A DNA stretch of 64,000 nt from Cristatella mucedo (Eukaryota > Bryozoa > Phylactolaemata > Cristatellidae), in assembly GCA_009760855.2 (NCBI GenBank), contig WPIO01000028.1, forward strand, positions 3,470,501-3,534,500, written 5' to 3'. The position numbers were made by a program, and so were the translations under genes. Every line of letters starts with the position of its first letter. The stretch's first letter is position 1. The notes under the pieces were generated by a model. The model saw only the letters and a list, made by a program, of their open reading frames with translations. It was not told the origin of the DNA and did no database searches. Shown in pieces: positions 24,267 to 36,029 of this stretch.

Positions 24267-25270
24267 GCGAGCCGGAAAAGTCGTGGAGGGAGGGACGCGC
24301 TGCACGCGCGCATGCGCCGCGAGCGACGGGCTGAGCCGGACGGGTCGAGGCCCCTCTTAGAGAGATGCTCAGCTCAAGATCCCGCCTGCAGCCCAGCGAC
24401 GACCACTCTACTGACGACCGGCCGCGCGCTCGCGTCAGTTTCCTCTGTAGTTTCCTTTTCGCGAATTTCTCTCCTCTCTCTGTCGCGTCACGACATTCCT
24501 TCGCCAGAGGCAGAGGCGCGAACGGCGACGGGAGGAACGAAGCGACGGCGCGCATTCTATTTTACGCGCCGTGTACTTTGCGTGCACTCCCGACTTGCGC
24601 GGCGAGCCGTTTCGCTTCCGTTGCGTATCGCATTTCGCCGCGCCGCGTCGAGGCAGGCAACGCGTTCTCGACAGGAGGAGCCGGCAATGCGGGGCCGGGC
24701 GGGCGTAGCGCAGGCCCCGTCGGCGGCCGAGCCTGCAGCCGAGCCGCCGAGCGCAAGGCGCTCGGGCGATCCGGCAGCGAGCGCCGGCCGCGCGCGAGAT
24801 CGGCGCGAGGCGCGTCGGCGGCGGCCAACGTCGTGTCGTCGTTATATGAAAATACAATGCGCTCAAGTAGGACGAGACGGCTCGCCTCTCCCCGCGTCGT
24901 CGACGTCGCGCGCCGCTCGCAGCCCCGACGGCCTCCGCCGCGGCATTTCCCGTCACACTCGGTCGGTCGCCTTCGCAGGAGCTCTCTTTTCCCCGCCCCG
25001 TCTGCGCCCCGTCTCGCGCGTGCTGTTTTTATTTTCAATCCCGCCGCACTCTGCAGTGCATACTACGACGAAGGTCGAGGTTGCTTCATTCGCCCCCCTT
25101 CGCTGCAGACGGACGCACGCGACGAATCGACTGCGCAGGCAGACCAGCAGCCAGCCAGCCAGCCACTCAGGACAGTGTGTGTGGGGCAGTGAGGCGACGG
25201 ATGACGGAATGTCTGCATAACGTGACAGCGCGTGCGTCCTGCGGCCGGCCAATGCGACGCTACTTAAGAT

Positions 25271-25734
25271 CGACCGTATGGAAGCAGCAGCTGCTTGGGT
25301 GGCCAATGGGCTCTCTCCCAGCTACTTCTTTTGACGCCAAACTACGTGCCTCTGTTTGCCCCCTGCACCACCATACAGGAGAACGAACTAGAATTCTAGC
25401 CATAAATGCAAAACAATTTCACTGATTATTAATTCGTTTCACCTATGACTAACAACTGTGTGCCGTACAATATCGACCGACAAATTTCATTTCATCCTTC
25501 GGAGCTTTTTTGCAGTTCCCCCCAATATGAAATCGTGTGCCGAGCGTTTGTCTCGAACCCCCCCCCCCGGCGCGCCAGACGTACCGAAAAGTGCCATGTA
25601 CGCCTCGTACATACACCGTAGCAGCTGCTTCCATGGTTTAATTTTACATTCTAATCTTGATGAATCGTCCACACCGCACGTAGGAAAGTGTATCTGTTGG
25701 GTGGACATGCAATCTCCTGTAGGCACTCAGGAAA
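25271..25734. other. Non-genic interval at the edge of the GC-rich domain
   Basis: Composition falls sharply from GC-rich to AT-rich. An 11-base C run lies at 25558-25568. No gene supported. Confidence 0.35.
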
Positions 25735-26235
25735 AGTGAGATATTTATTCACTTTGGCAGCTAGAACAAAACGAAACTGGTGGGTGGCTCAAAGCTGCTG
25801 CTTTTATATTCCTATTTAGTACTTGAACGCTTTAATAAGGAAGGTAGTAATAGCTGCGATGTAGTAATGCATAGCCCAACTGATTAATACCGTGCCACAA
25901 CGACTTCGGCTAGTAATCGATATTAGTGGTAAACACATTTAATAGTAAAACTTGTTAATTTTTTGCCAATTTGATTGTGTTTCGTCCCAACGTGATTTTC
26001 TAGCGGGTTTGGATACACAGATAAATTTTAGAACAAAAATGTTTGTTTTTTTCATTTAAGGAGGCTTGTTGCCATAACAGTACTTTCAATGTTCAGAAAA
26101 ACAAGTAAATTTTAAATGAATCACTAGTCGCACTTTCAAAAGCAAAACTGCGCCGAACAACGGCCATTTCCATATTGTTGAAGAACTCGCAAATGGAAAA
26201 TAGTAATTTCTACCTGGAACAAAGAAAATAGAAAT
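25735..26235 (+). repeat. Dispersed repeat R3, copy 1
   Basis: It aligns in order with 53080-53560. Shared landmarks are 'GGCAGCTAGAACAAAAC', an 'ACTGGTGGG' motif, 'CAACTGAT', 'CGACTTCGGCTA', 'CCTTCAATG'-like and 'GGCCATTTTC'-like motifs, and a closing AT-rich end. It is AT-rich with no coding potential and its class is unknown. Confidence 0.6.
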
Positions 26236-26239
26236 CTTC

Positions 26240-26770
26240 TACACAATATTTTTTAGAATGCCCACCGCCGCAGGCACATTTATTTGATTTCCCGTCGCTC
26301 GGTGCAAGCGGCGGAAGCACCAGCACCGAGCGACGAGTCTCTCGCCATTACTGCCAAATGGCCGCAGCTCGGTAATGCTACGTAGATGTCTGCACCACAC
26401 AGCAGCGGCCGAACAGAGCACGCCGGGAACCGGAATTTCACCGTACGGAGCGCATGGAGCCGGTTCATTTGTCGCGGTCACGGTCGGCCCGGCACATGGA
26501 TTACCGCCACACCTCCGCCTCGGGCGTTTGCGCTCCGTTCACCAGTTGCCGAATTGTAGATGTTCTTACGGTTGGTGAACTCAAAAGCACCAGCCTTCAC
26601 CAAGCGTGCATTTGAACTCGCCGGCTTTGCCATGCGAGAAACGACCCCTACCCCAAGTGACATCGTAGCGCGAGGAAAACTCCTCGGGAGTAAAAGCCAC
26701 GATCTTCTTGACCGAAAGCAACACTGATGCCAACGCCAATTTCATTCAAGTGCTTGCGATCTGGGTTGTA
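26240..26770 (-). pseudogene. GC-rich coding-like block, unidentified, frames broken
   Basis: A sharply bounded GC-rich patch lies in AT-rich surroundings. On the minus strand, open segments in more than one frame follow each other (for example around 26630-26760, 26478-26663 and 26280-26468). The last ends in a stop overlapping an AATAAA signal near 26276. This pattern fits a decayed gene or processed retrocopy with frameshifts. I recognise no domain, and the parent gene cannot be named. Chance is the alternative. Confidence 0.3.
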
Positions 26771-27719
26771 TCCTCTCGTCGACTTCCGTTTGGTTCTGCG
26801 TACACGTACCTCCCTCGAGACTGCTAGCTTCGCTAACCGCCGTTATAATTGTTGTGGTATCTATGGACCTAATCAGCTTTCGGGTGCTAATTTGTAGCTC
26901 TCACCATTCAAACGGATAGCCCTCAGTGTAGCTCACGATTAGTCTTCAGAATAGCAAATGCCGCCATATGCATGCTGCATATCCGCCAACGATGTCTTAT
27001 GAGTCGGCTAGCAGACGAAAAGAGAGCGGTTCGAGACGAGAGGTTGTATATCAGTTCAGTTCCACCCAGGCTGGCCGGGCCCCTATCATAAGCTGCGCTT
27101 TAACTATCGACTTGCCTCCTTGCCGACTTTCCGCCTAGTTCGGGCGTTTACGCTATTGATTCGGGAATCATTGACGGTCGACTCAGTCCCGCCCTGCTCT
27201 AATGAGGGAGGCTGGAATGAACGGGGTGTCCGCGGAAAGTCACCTATCAAGCGCCCGCAGAAGCTGAGTTCGCCGCTGCAGTCGTCATTGTTTAGTAGAA
27301 TGAGAAAAATATACAGAAAAGGAAGATGAGTATATAAAAAAAGCTTTTTTGGGAACGTGCGTGTCGCTAAGTAATGCTCGCCGTTACGGTGCAAAGCCCC
27401 ACGACCACGTATGAACTAGGCGTTAGACGGCTGAACCTCGATGAATTATAAAATTATCCTTGTCTGTAATTTCGCGAAACCGCAAGGACTGTATGGCTGT
27501 TACGCACGAGAGTCTTATGTAGCGTGCTGACAGCCTAAGCGGCTTTCGGTACGCATTCGGTAGCCAGCAGACTTTGTCTCACGAAACAAAGAGAAAGCGA
27601 AGTATAGCTGAGTCAGGAGAGCAGTTTAGGCAACAACTAGCTTGGACGCTGAATTATAACTGAGTGCAGCTCATTAAATGGCGGCGGTAAGCCTAGGCTA
27701 ATGAGCAGCACGAGTACGA
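26771..27719. other. Unassigned interval
   Basis: Mixed composition. Frames of up to 96 codons occur but none has a recognisable domain, repeat family or splice context. Confidence 0.35.
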
Positions 27720-28115
27720 TTGTATATGGACGAGATTAGATATGACTTACAACCTGGCCATTACGTAAGGCGTAGGCCTGACCGCAGTCGCTCTCTTGAA
27801 GTAACGGTCTGCCGGTCCGTGAGACCTAGCGCCGAACGCCTACTAACGAGCCTGTTGGAAGTCACCTCCTGTATCAGCCGTAATATACAGATTATTGTTT
27901 GTGGTTTCTCTAATACGGCGTTATCAATTGCATTATTATTATTGTTAGCGCTGCGTGCAGGACATCGAGCGCTGTGCCATTCTCGTTGGCGTATTGCCTG
28001 CTTCAGCTCTTTAAACATTGCAAGCGTCGTGCCACTACTTGAACTAGCGAGGGTCGCGCTGCCATATGTAACAGCGGGTTTGTAGCTGCATGGCAGTGGC
28101 GTTCGCAGGATATTG
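27720..28115 (+). repeat. Dispersed repeat R1, copy 1
   Basis: It matches 50150-50560 in order: 'GACCGCAGTCGCTCTCTTG' versus 'GACTGCAGTCGCACTCTCTTG', 'GGAAGTCACC' versus 'CGAAGTCACC', 'ATCGAGCGCTGTGC' in both, and 'GGCGTATTGCCTGCTT' versus 'GGCGTATTGCTTGCTT', then 'GTCGTGCCACTACTTGAACT' versus 'GTTGTGCAGCTACCCGAACT'. It has no intact frame. Its class is unknown. Confidence 0.65.
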
Positions 28116-28195
28116 TGAGCCCGGGGATGAACTACACTCACGGCGCTTCCCCCTCCCCCGTAGTAGTCGCCCATTGTGGTGCCACCCTGATCCAG

Positions 28196-28237
28196 CGCCG
28201 GGGGGGGGGGGGGGGTTGGGGGGGGGTTTGGGGGGGG
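28196..28237 (+). repeat. G-run cluster (potential G-quadruplex)
   Basis: Runs of about 17, 9 and 8 G residues are separated by TT and TTT, enough for stacked G-tetrads on the plus strand. Confidence 0.9.
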
Positions 28238-28539
28238 ACAAATGCACCCTCTGTCCTTTTCGGTGCACCATTGGTGTATAGTGCCAAATAACGTGCACCG
28301 CTACGGGTATATTGGCGAATTTCATAAGCGGACGAATGGCATCTTCTGCGGAGAAAAGAGTTCAGCCGTGGCTGCAACGCTTAAGTATCCCATGTTTAGG
28401 GACTTGCACTGGACGCCTCAATATAACTCGAGCCTGCGAGAGTCAGCCATTTTCGATTTGGCCACGGGGTGTATGCGATAAGCCCGGGGCTTTTGATCGG
28501 TCGGCTGGACCAAAAACTTGAGACAAATCTTCCTGCTGA

Positions 28540-28825
28540 TGAGCCGGCAGACTTGGCTCCTTCCCACCAAAATGTGGAGACCTATGATGACGTAGTAGCC
28601 CAAATGTGTGGGAAATCTGTCCAAAATCTGTGGGAAAGTCTGTCGTGTAAACGCATCTATAAAGCCATAAAGTAGAAGCAGCTTCTCCTGCATGACAGCG
28701 GGCCGATTTGGCTCCTCTACCAAGACGTGGCGGTGTGTGGTGACGTAGTAGCCTAAGCCAGAGAGAGATCAGCACAAAATAGGCGCCAATTTAGGCGGAA
28801 AGTCGATAGTATAAACTAGCGACAG
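28540..28825. repeat. Diverged tandem repeat, about 155-165 bp period
   Basis: Landmarks recur in order: 'TTGGCTCCT...CCAA', 'ATGACGTAGTAGCCCAA' versus 'GTGACGTAGTAGCCTAA', and 'GGAAAGTCTGTCGTGTAAAC' versus 'GGAAAGTCGATAGTATAAAC'. Roughly two copies, with indels. Confidence 0.65.
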
Positions 28826-28935
28826 AAGAGCCTTCGAGGATATCCCCACCACTTGCCGTAGTCGATAAGCCACTGATCCTGCACTGCAGGACTCGAACCC
28901 ACGACCTTGATCCTGAAGAGCGAATCCTATCAAAT
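28818..28935 (-). mobile_element. SINE-B copy, partial
   Basis: Minus strand: 'GGGTTCGAGTCCTGCAGTGC', a shortened middle, then 'GAAGGCTCTTCTGTCGC'. The head is truncated. Confidence 0.75.
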
Positions 28936-29397
28936 CGTCACCCGTAGCTCAGTTGTCGTCACTGGCTTTAGATCGAGGAAGGAATTTAGTTCAGGACAAT
29001 CGTTGCTGGCTAAAAAAAAGTCTCAATAATCAAAGTCTGTTGGGGGAATCAGATACTTAGGGTCTAACGGAGTAGCTGTTTCAGTCATCCACTTCAAAAG
29101 GGTACGTGATGAACCTTGGCCTATCGATCTGCTGTGCATAATTTTTTTATCGCAGAACGCACGGTGGATCATTAAACTACACTATTTTGAATGTAAGTGA
29201 GTGTGCGAGTCCGTGAACGAGAGTTGCTCACGTCAGGCTGAAGCTGTGACCTTAGTAATATTTATAGAAATACAGCAACAGTACAAGTACATAGGGTGTC
29301 GAGTAAAGAGAAAAGCGGATGCTAATTTACTAATTTGCATGTGCACAGGGCTGTAGCTACAGTACGAACTCTTACAGTTGAATTGAACATTGCACTA
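28936..29397. other. Unassigned interval
   Basis: AT-rich, nothing recognised. Confidence 0.35.
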
Positions 29398-30050
29398 TTA
29401 AATAGTGAAGAAAAGACTTTTGATCCACGGGTCATTTAACGACGTCGAAAGCGAAAAGCGAGTTCCGAAAGCGACTTCCAGGCACTGGTGCATTCGATCT
29501 GAAGGCTCGATCGCCAAAGATTTCAATTTCAATTCGAGGAACGGCCAGACGAATGGAAACAGGGGAGCAGGTGGAGCGAAAGCATGTGCAGGATCAACCA
29601 GGTCAAGGATAGGTCCGCTGGTGCAAGCGAGTATAAGCGAAGTCGATCGATGCATGATAGGGAGTAGAATGGTGAAGCTGGCGCAGAATCGTTGTGGATT
29701 TTTTGGCAGCTGCCTTCGGCGCCAGACCAGAGGAGCTGCTGAGTTTTTCTCGCGTTTGAATAGATCAAGGGCACTGGCCGGGAGGCCTGAATAAAGGGAA
29801 TTGCAGTAATCTGGACGCGATGTCACAAATGCGTGAACTAATTAGCCGCAGTACTGGTGGATAAGCCGGCCCTGATTTTGGCAGCAGCAAGTCGTTTTTT
29901 ATTAGTATGCCCTGATTGTACGCAGACGGCGCTGACTCGACGCTGGATGAACCAGCCAATCTTGAAGATGAGGTCTGCATGAACTTGAGGGTGAAACCAA
30001 GCTTGCCACAAGCTATTAGTTTGTTTTTGTAGCGTTTAGTAACAGGAAGT
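29398..30050 (-). pseudogene. LINE (CR1/L2 group) C-terminal region, antisense
   Basis: A 142-codon minus-strand frame begins with 'TSRPDYCNSLYSGLPASAL', the motif typical of the region after the RT core in CR1/L2-type elements (L-A has 'TFRLDFCYSLLAGLPACAI'). It continues to 'FEKLKSLAI'-like and 'SLNDPWIKSLFF', the C-terminal end. Upstream codons to about 30050 fit in broken frames. It differs clearly from L-A and probably belongs to L-B or a third family. The 3' UTR is not recognisable. Confidence 0.65.
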
Positions 30051-30525
30051 TAGTGGTCATTCGACTTCTTCGAGGACGGCATGACTGGGGCAGCGGCAAT
30101 GACAAATAGACCATTCAGCTGCTGAGGACAATGGCTAGCGCTCTGACGAAAATATACGTTTTATCGCAGCAGCAAGCCACAAAGAGGACAATCTTTAGAC
30201 CACGAAAAACCATAGCGGCCGTGGGGAAACAAGCAGCTCGTTCACCAATGCCACTCTTCTCCGAATTTCCGCTCGTAGACAACCGCTGGCCACTATGACC
30301 GCTTCACAAATCCATGATTTATTTGCTAGTTGCAAGTAGCTTTGCTGCTGGACACGAACGAGCTGTGCTGGCTGGCTCTCCCGCAGCAGCTTACAAGACA
30401 CATGACTGCGAATGCTCCATTGACTTTTTGCCGACGTAACTTCAAGCGTGCTTTCGCTACGTCGTTGCATATTCAGCTGAAATTACAAACTGGCTGTTGC
30501 GAGGCCACTAATTAAGAAAGCAAGG
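30051..30525. other. Unassigned interval
   Basis: No gene or repeat recognised. Confidence 0.35.
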
Positions 30526-30526
30526 C

Positions 30527-31850
30527 TAGTCCAAGGGGACTTGAGCAGCTTCCGCCCAGTCTCCCTTCTTCCGTTCCGTATCAAAGACACTAGAACGAGT
30601 TTGAGGCAGACCAACTGAGCTCTTACATCGAGACCTCAAACCTAGCCAGTACGTTTCAGTCTGGGTTTAGAGCTAATCACCCCACAAAGTCAGCATAACG
30701 AATTTCCAATGAATGCAGACTTGCCTACAGTCTCTGCTTTTTCTGCTTGACCTTTCGGCAGCATTTGATACTATCGATCGTTCTTTTTGACCGTCTTGAA
30801 TTTCGCCTTGGCGTCACCAGCACTGCTCTGCAACGATTTAGGTCCTATCTCAGTCGGATAATCCAGATTATTGATGTGAACGGACAAAGATCATCCAAGG
30901 AACGGCTGAAGTACGGGGATTTTCAGGGCTCTGTGCTTGATTCACTTCTTTTCACCGTTTACGCTCTCCCTCTTGCCGAAGTGATTGCCAACCCAATCTA
31001 GGCTTCACTTCCATGCATATATCACTCGATTGTACCTTTGCTTTAATCCCCCCCAGCCCTCGAGTGTATAGAATTCTCCACACAACCTTTCTTCGTGTAT
31101 TGATGACGTTCACTCACGGATGGCAGCAAACTTTCTTAAATTGAACGACGACAAAGCCAACTTACTAGTTACTGGCAAACCAAGTGTGACTCAGAAATTG
31201 AAAAACCCAATGCTTAAAATCGGCTCTGCCAGCATATCTCCTGTTGAATCTGTACGAAATCTAGGTGTCCTTTTCCAAAGTGACCTTTCATTAGACGACC
31301 ACATCAGCTCCCGAGTCAATTCTGCCTGCTTTCAGCTTTGCCACATGGCACCACTTCTGGCTTACCTGCACTGGCTCCCAATCAAGCAACGCATCGACTT
31401 CAAGGTTCCGTCCTTTTCTTTTAGGTCCCTTCATTGTTTGGCCCCAGCCTACCTATCAGATCTACTGGCCCACCAGGCCAAGCATCGTACCACTCACTTT
31501 TTTGGAATCGAATCGCTTACCTATACCTCATACGAACCTCCAAACCGTCGGAGACCCTGTCTGTGGTTATTATGCTCCCAAAGCCTGGATCTCACTACCG
31601 ACGCACGGCACAGTGTCCCCTGACTTGATGACTAAAATGAAATGCACCTCTTTATTACAGCATTTAGTGGATTTTTGTAATTCGTCCTTCGTATTCATGT
31701 ACCTGCTTACACTTTGCTTGCTGCTTGTGGTTGCTACCACTAATCATTTGGTAATGCTTTCCATGCAGCATCTGTAAAGTGTTCAGAAAAGATATCGATA
31801 TCCCCTGAGGGAGCTATACGCATGCATTATTATTATTATTGTTATTATTA
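30527..31850 (+). pseudogene. LINE L-A copy, RT to 3' end, frameshifted and internally deleted
   Basis: It starts at 'LSSFRPVSLLP'-type codons of the RT. Segments to 31010 are in broken frames. One open stretch at 31120-31623 covers 'MAANFLKLNDDKANLLVTG' through the 'YLSDLLAHQAKHRTTHF' region. Near 31350 the protein jumps from the 'FQLCHM' motif directly to 'LHWLPIKQRIDFKV', so about 60-65 residues present in the 57 kb copy (including LAGLPACAIRRLQ) are missing. The 3' UTR and (ATT)n end at about 31850. It is inactive. Confidence 0.88.
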
Positions 31851-33842
31851 AATGTATGTTGAATGTGCCAGCATGAAGGCAGTGGGCCACTCCTGCACTA
31901 GCGATGGAGCCTGCGTCGAAGTAGAGCTCACTGCGAGGTTCATTTGAGTTCGGCTCGAGCCCAGCTCGACTGCACAGCCTCATCGCCGCCACTGCGCTGG
32001 CGTTCGGCCTTCTAACGCCAGACAGGTTACAACGTAGCAGGATGCCCGGCGAAATGGACAGCCGTTGGCAGTTACTGGTCCTTGTTTGGAGCTCTGATCG
32101 AGGGCTGATGGCCGGCCGCAGGCATATTGAGCATCCGGGTGGGGGGGGGTGTAAGGGTCGCTCAGCCGGCCTTGGCGTTGCAAAAAAGATCGGGTACGAT
32201 CCATTCGCTGGCCACAAAACAGAGAGACGGCAACGTCACCATATCAAGTGTACTCACTGCCGGCTCATGTTCCGGGGTCGGCCCGCAGGCTTTCAGCAGC
32301 GCAGCTGCAGCTGAGCGGCGAAGCGACCGTGCTGCCGCGTCCTTGGGAAGAAGCCGCGTCCAAGCCGCTGCCGACCCTACAACGCTACCAGCCGGACCGG
32401 TACGGATGTTCTGCTCAGCTAATTGCCACTTCTAGTAAACGGGCGCTGGTCCCTGTTGGCTCGCTTCTTGCAATTTCTTAACCCCCCCTCGACAGTACTG
32501 GGCAAAGCGGGAGCCTCCAGGCTAGTGCTGAGTAATTAAAAATACCTCAGGCAGCTGGGTGACCGCAGTCAACGGGCAGTGGCCGGTAGGGGTTGAGATT
32601 GCTGGGCATTGCGGTTCGCAGAGCTGTCTATAAGTAAGCCGAGCGCTGCTGCTGCTGCTGCTGTCCATATTAATTTTGACCAGTGCTTTGGCAGGCCAAC
32701 TTTTCCCTCCGGCTTGCTTAGCCCTCCCTCAGCAAACTGGCCGTTGTTGGTTCGAGTGATCCTGAACGGCTTTATCGGCGGATGGATCTGAGATGCGGTT
32801 TCCGGCAGGAGTCTGTGGTGAACCGCATACTGCAGTGTGGGCTGCGAGCGGCTCAGTTACGATGGGTGAAGACCTTGTCAACACGCCCGTCAAGAGGGCA
32901 ATTCAATGGCGTGGCTTCTCGGACGCCCAAGCCAGCCGACGGTTGTTTGTTATCGCAGTAGAGCACTGGCGTGCTGGTGAGCCTAGGTTATAACAATCAC
33001 TCGAGTTTATAAACGGTTCCGGAACTATGGAGAGTAGGAACTCGATGTGTCATGGCAGTATATGGCCTAGATCTTAAAATTTAAAATGATATCAGTTTTC
33101 TACGAACCTCTCGAGGCCCGAACGTCGGTCTGAGGGCGCGATCATCGATCACGGCCATCCTATTTTAGCCGCGGAATATAATAAGAGCCCGACTACTCCG
33201 AAAGCACGTGTATGCCTTATTAAGTGGTGCGGGCAATATTGATTGACAAGTCCAAAGCATGCTGCGGCTGTCTGAAGCCAGCATGCTTTGGAGGTGCTCC
33301 TAGCGGCCATTGTTCTAAGCACCAGTGCAGCCTGTATCCGGTCTCGAGGCTTAGCCTTGTTACGTACGGTGCGTTTGGTGCGAATGACCAAATTCTAGAG
33401 TCAGCCGCAAGAGAATCTTCTTTTTACCTATTCTCAACGAACGAATTCAACCCGTACCTGGAGTACCTCGAGCAACGGTTCTCCGTGTACTCGGTAATCT
33501 CCTTTGATTTGGTCGTTAACGGGGAAAGCTTTAAATAAGCACAAGAAAGTCCCCTATTAAAACCATGTCTTGGTAATGTAAAAAGCCAGAGCGAGACCGG
33601 TGGGTGGTGCGATGCTTCTCCTCTTTGTTGCATTTCTCCAGGCTTCCTATGCAGTAGCAGCAATACAAAAGCATGGAATAGCTACCTAAGAAGGATAAAT
33701 CTCTTCTTTGCATTAGCTGAAAACTATGCATTTTAACTGAATTCCAAGTAGTGCAAGCTATTGTAAAGGAGCTCGAGGAAGGCTGCAAGTCATGGTGCAT
33801 GTGAAACTTGAATCGTTGGCATATGATTACTCTCGCCGAGCA
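31851..33842. other. Interval without a supported gene
   Basis: GC-rich in 31.9-32.9 kb with overlapping frames on both strands, a (CTG)5 run near 32647, and a 'CTGTCTATAAGTAAG' motif near 32623. It also holds a strong short hairpin at 33251-33292. No coding region is supported. Confidence 0.35.
33251..33292. repeat. Perfect 13-bp inverted repeat hairpin
   Basis: TCCAAAGCATGCT pairs with AGCATGCTTTGGA. A two-base bulge and four more pairs (GGCT/AGCC) lead to a six-base loop. It is too short for a usual animal pre-miRNA stem on its own. Confidence 0.9.
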
Positions 33843-33985
33843 GCTGGTTTAGTCCAGCTGCTAAGGTGCTCTTCCCGACCTAGGTCTGGCTGAAGTAGTG
33901 GGCTCGAGTCCCGAGGCATATGGGATGCGTCTGAATAGAGATAAAATTCTCTTATGGCGCTATATAAATACATTATATATAACCC
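33843..33985 (+). mobile_element. SINE-A copy
   Basis: Head 'CTGGTTTAGTCCAGCTGC', B-box 'GGGCTCGAGTCCCG', tail 'GATGCGTCTGAATAGAGATA' to 'TTCTCTTATGGCGCTATATA'. Confidence 0.88.
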
Positions 33986-34329
33986 GACCCAAGGTAACCT
34001 CGAGTGGTCAATGCAAACTTGAAATAGTCGATCAACTTGACATCATGCCACTGGAATGAGCCGCATGGCATTGGGAGAGGCTTGTAAAGCGGGTTGTCCA
34101 ATGTTTCCGATTCGCCCTTACTTCAGAGGCAACACGTTGCATAACTTGCAAGCCCGGAGGGCTTTTGCTCCCACCCATTCAATTTTAATGGACTATTCTG
34201 CGGTTTGAGATTGCACGTGAATTGTTCTCTCTTTTTCTATGCTGGCTTCGTTTGAATAGAAGATTCAGACTAGTGGCTATTCAATATTATCATTATCACA
34301 CCCCAGTCTGACTCCCTGTTTCGCTGCTC
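33986..34329. other. Unassigned interval
   Basis: No feature recognised. A LINE 5' part could begin in its last 50 bases. Confidence 0.35.
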
Positions 34330-36025
34330 ATGTTCCCAGAAAACCCCAAGTCTCCAAATATTTCTGACAGGAAATAGCCAATCCAGCTTCTACCATCTCG
34401 AGAGTCAGACACAGCTTACTGCTTTCGGGCACCGTTGCAGCACAGTATGAACCGCCCAGTCTTGCTTCTACCACTCCTATCAAAGACACTGGAACGGGTC
34501 GTGGCTGACCAGCTGAACTCATTTATCGAAACCTCACACCTTGCTAGTAAGTTCCAGTCTGGCTTTAGAGCTAATCACTCCAAAGAGTCAGCATTGCTTA
34601 GGGTATACAACGACCTACTTTGGAATGCAGACATGGGTAGAATGTCCCTGCTTGTTTTGCCCGATCTTTCGGCAGCTTTTTATACGATCGATCACAAAGT
34701 TCTTCTAGAGCGCCTCTCATCTTGCCTGGCCATCACGGGCACTGCTCTGCAATGGTTCAGGTCCTATCTCAGTGGGAGACTCCAGAGTGTTGACGTGAAA
34801 GAACAAAGATCATCTGAGGTACATCTGAAATATGGGGTACCTCAGGGCTCAGTGCTAAGTCCGGTACTTTTCACGGTTTACACTCTCCCTCTTGCCGATG
34901 TGATTGCCAAGCACAATCTAGGCTTTCACTTCTATGCGGATGACACTCAGTTGTGCCTTTGCTTTGATCCCTCCCAGCCTTCGAGCACCTCAAATTCTCT
35001 CAACTCACTTGCTGCATGTATTGATGACATCCACACATGGATGGCAGCAAATATTCTAAAACTAAGCGATGATAAAACTAACTTACTAGTTATGGGAAAA
35101 CCCAGAGAGATTCACAAATTGGAAAGGCTGACGCTCAAAATTGGCTCTGCCAGCATATCTCCTGTTGAATCAGCTTGAAATCTATGTGTCATGTTCCAAA
35201 GCAACCTCTCGTTAGACGACCATATCAGTTCCACAGTCAAATCTGCCTAGTTTCAGCTTCATAACATTGCTAAAATGCTGGGTTGTTTAGAAAAGGATAC
35301 CACATCTAAATTGGTCCATGCATTCGTGACATCTTGTCTCGACTTGTGCAACTCACTGCTTGCTGGCCTACTAGCATGTGCGATCAGGCGATTGCAGCTG
35401 GTGCAAAACTCTGCAGCTAGGCTTGTCTGTCGTGAGCATCGCAGTTGCCACATTACACCACGTCTCCCCGACCTGCACTGGCTACCAGTCAAGCAGCGCA
35501 TCGACTTCAAGGTTTTTTCGCTCACTTTTAGGTCACTTCATTCTTTGGCTCCAGCCTATCTCTCAGATCTACTCCCCCATCAGGCCAAGCATTGTACCAC
35601 CCACTTTTCGGAATCCAACAGTCTACAAATACCTCGTACAAACCTTAAATCCTTTGGAGACCGTGCTTTTAGTTCGTATGCTCCCAAAGCCTGGAACTCC
35701 CTCCCGACCTACGTCAGAACATCCCCTGACCTGACCACATTTAAAACGAACTTGAAAACACATCTATTTAGCATTTAGTGGGTCCCTGTGATTCGTCCTT
35801 GATGTGGTTATGCGTGCTGCCACTGTGCATGCTGCCACTAGTCACATTTACATGCTCACCCTGTGCATGTCACCCCTCACCATGTTATTCATTTTGTTTG
35901 TTTTTCAAGCATGATATTACTCACCCTTCATTTGCATTTCCCTTTGCAGCAAATGTAAAGCGCCTAGAGAGAGAGATTGAGTTCTCTGAGGGCGCTTTAT
36001 CAAGTGCATTATTATTATTATTTTT
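34330..36025 (+). mobile_element. LINE L-A, best-preserved copy (RT to 3' tail)
   Basis: The reverse transcriptase core reads open from 34435 to 35178. It runs from 'NRPVLLLPLLSKTLERVV' through 'DLSAAFYTIDH' and 'YGVPQGSVLSPVLF' to the catalytic palm motif 'FYADDTQL' (YADD at 34933-34944). A stop at 35176 and a change of context precede a second open stretch at 35275-35778 ('LVHAFVTSCLDLCNSLLAG' to 'LKTHLF'). The 3' UTR follows, with the (ATT)n tail at 36005-36022. Endonuclease and the linker are missing, so it is 5' truncated and dead. The role of such proteins is target-primed reverse transcription. Confidence 0.93.
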
Positions 36026-36029
36026 ATAT

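Noticed and set aside
33251-33292. microRNA precursor
   Set aside because: The stem is only about 17 pairs with a six-base loop, too short for a usual animal pre-miRNA.
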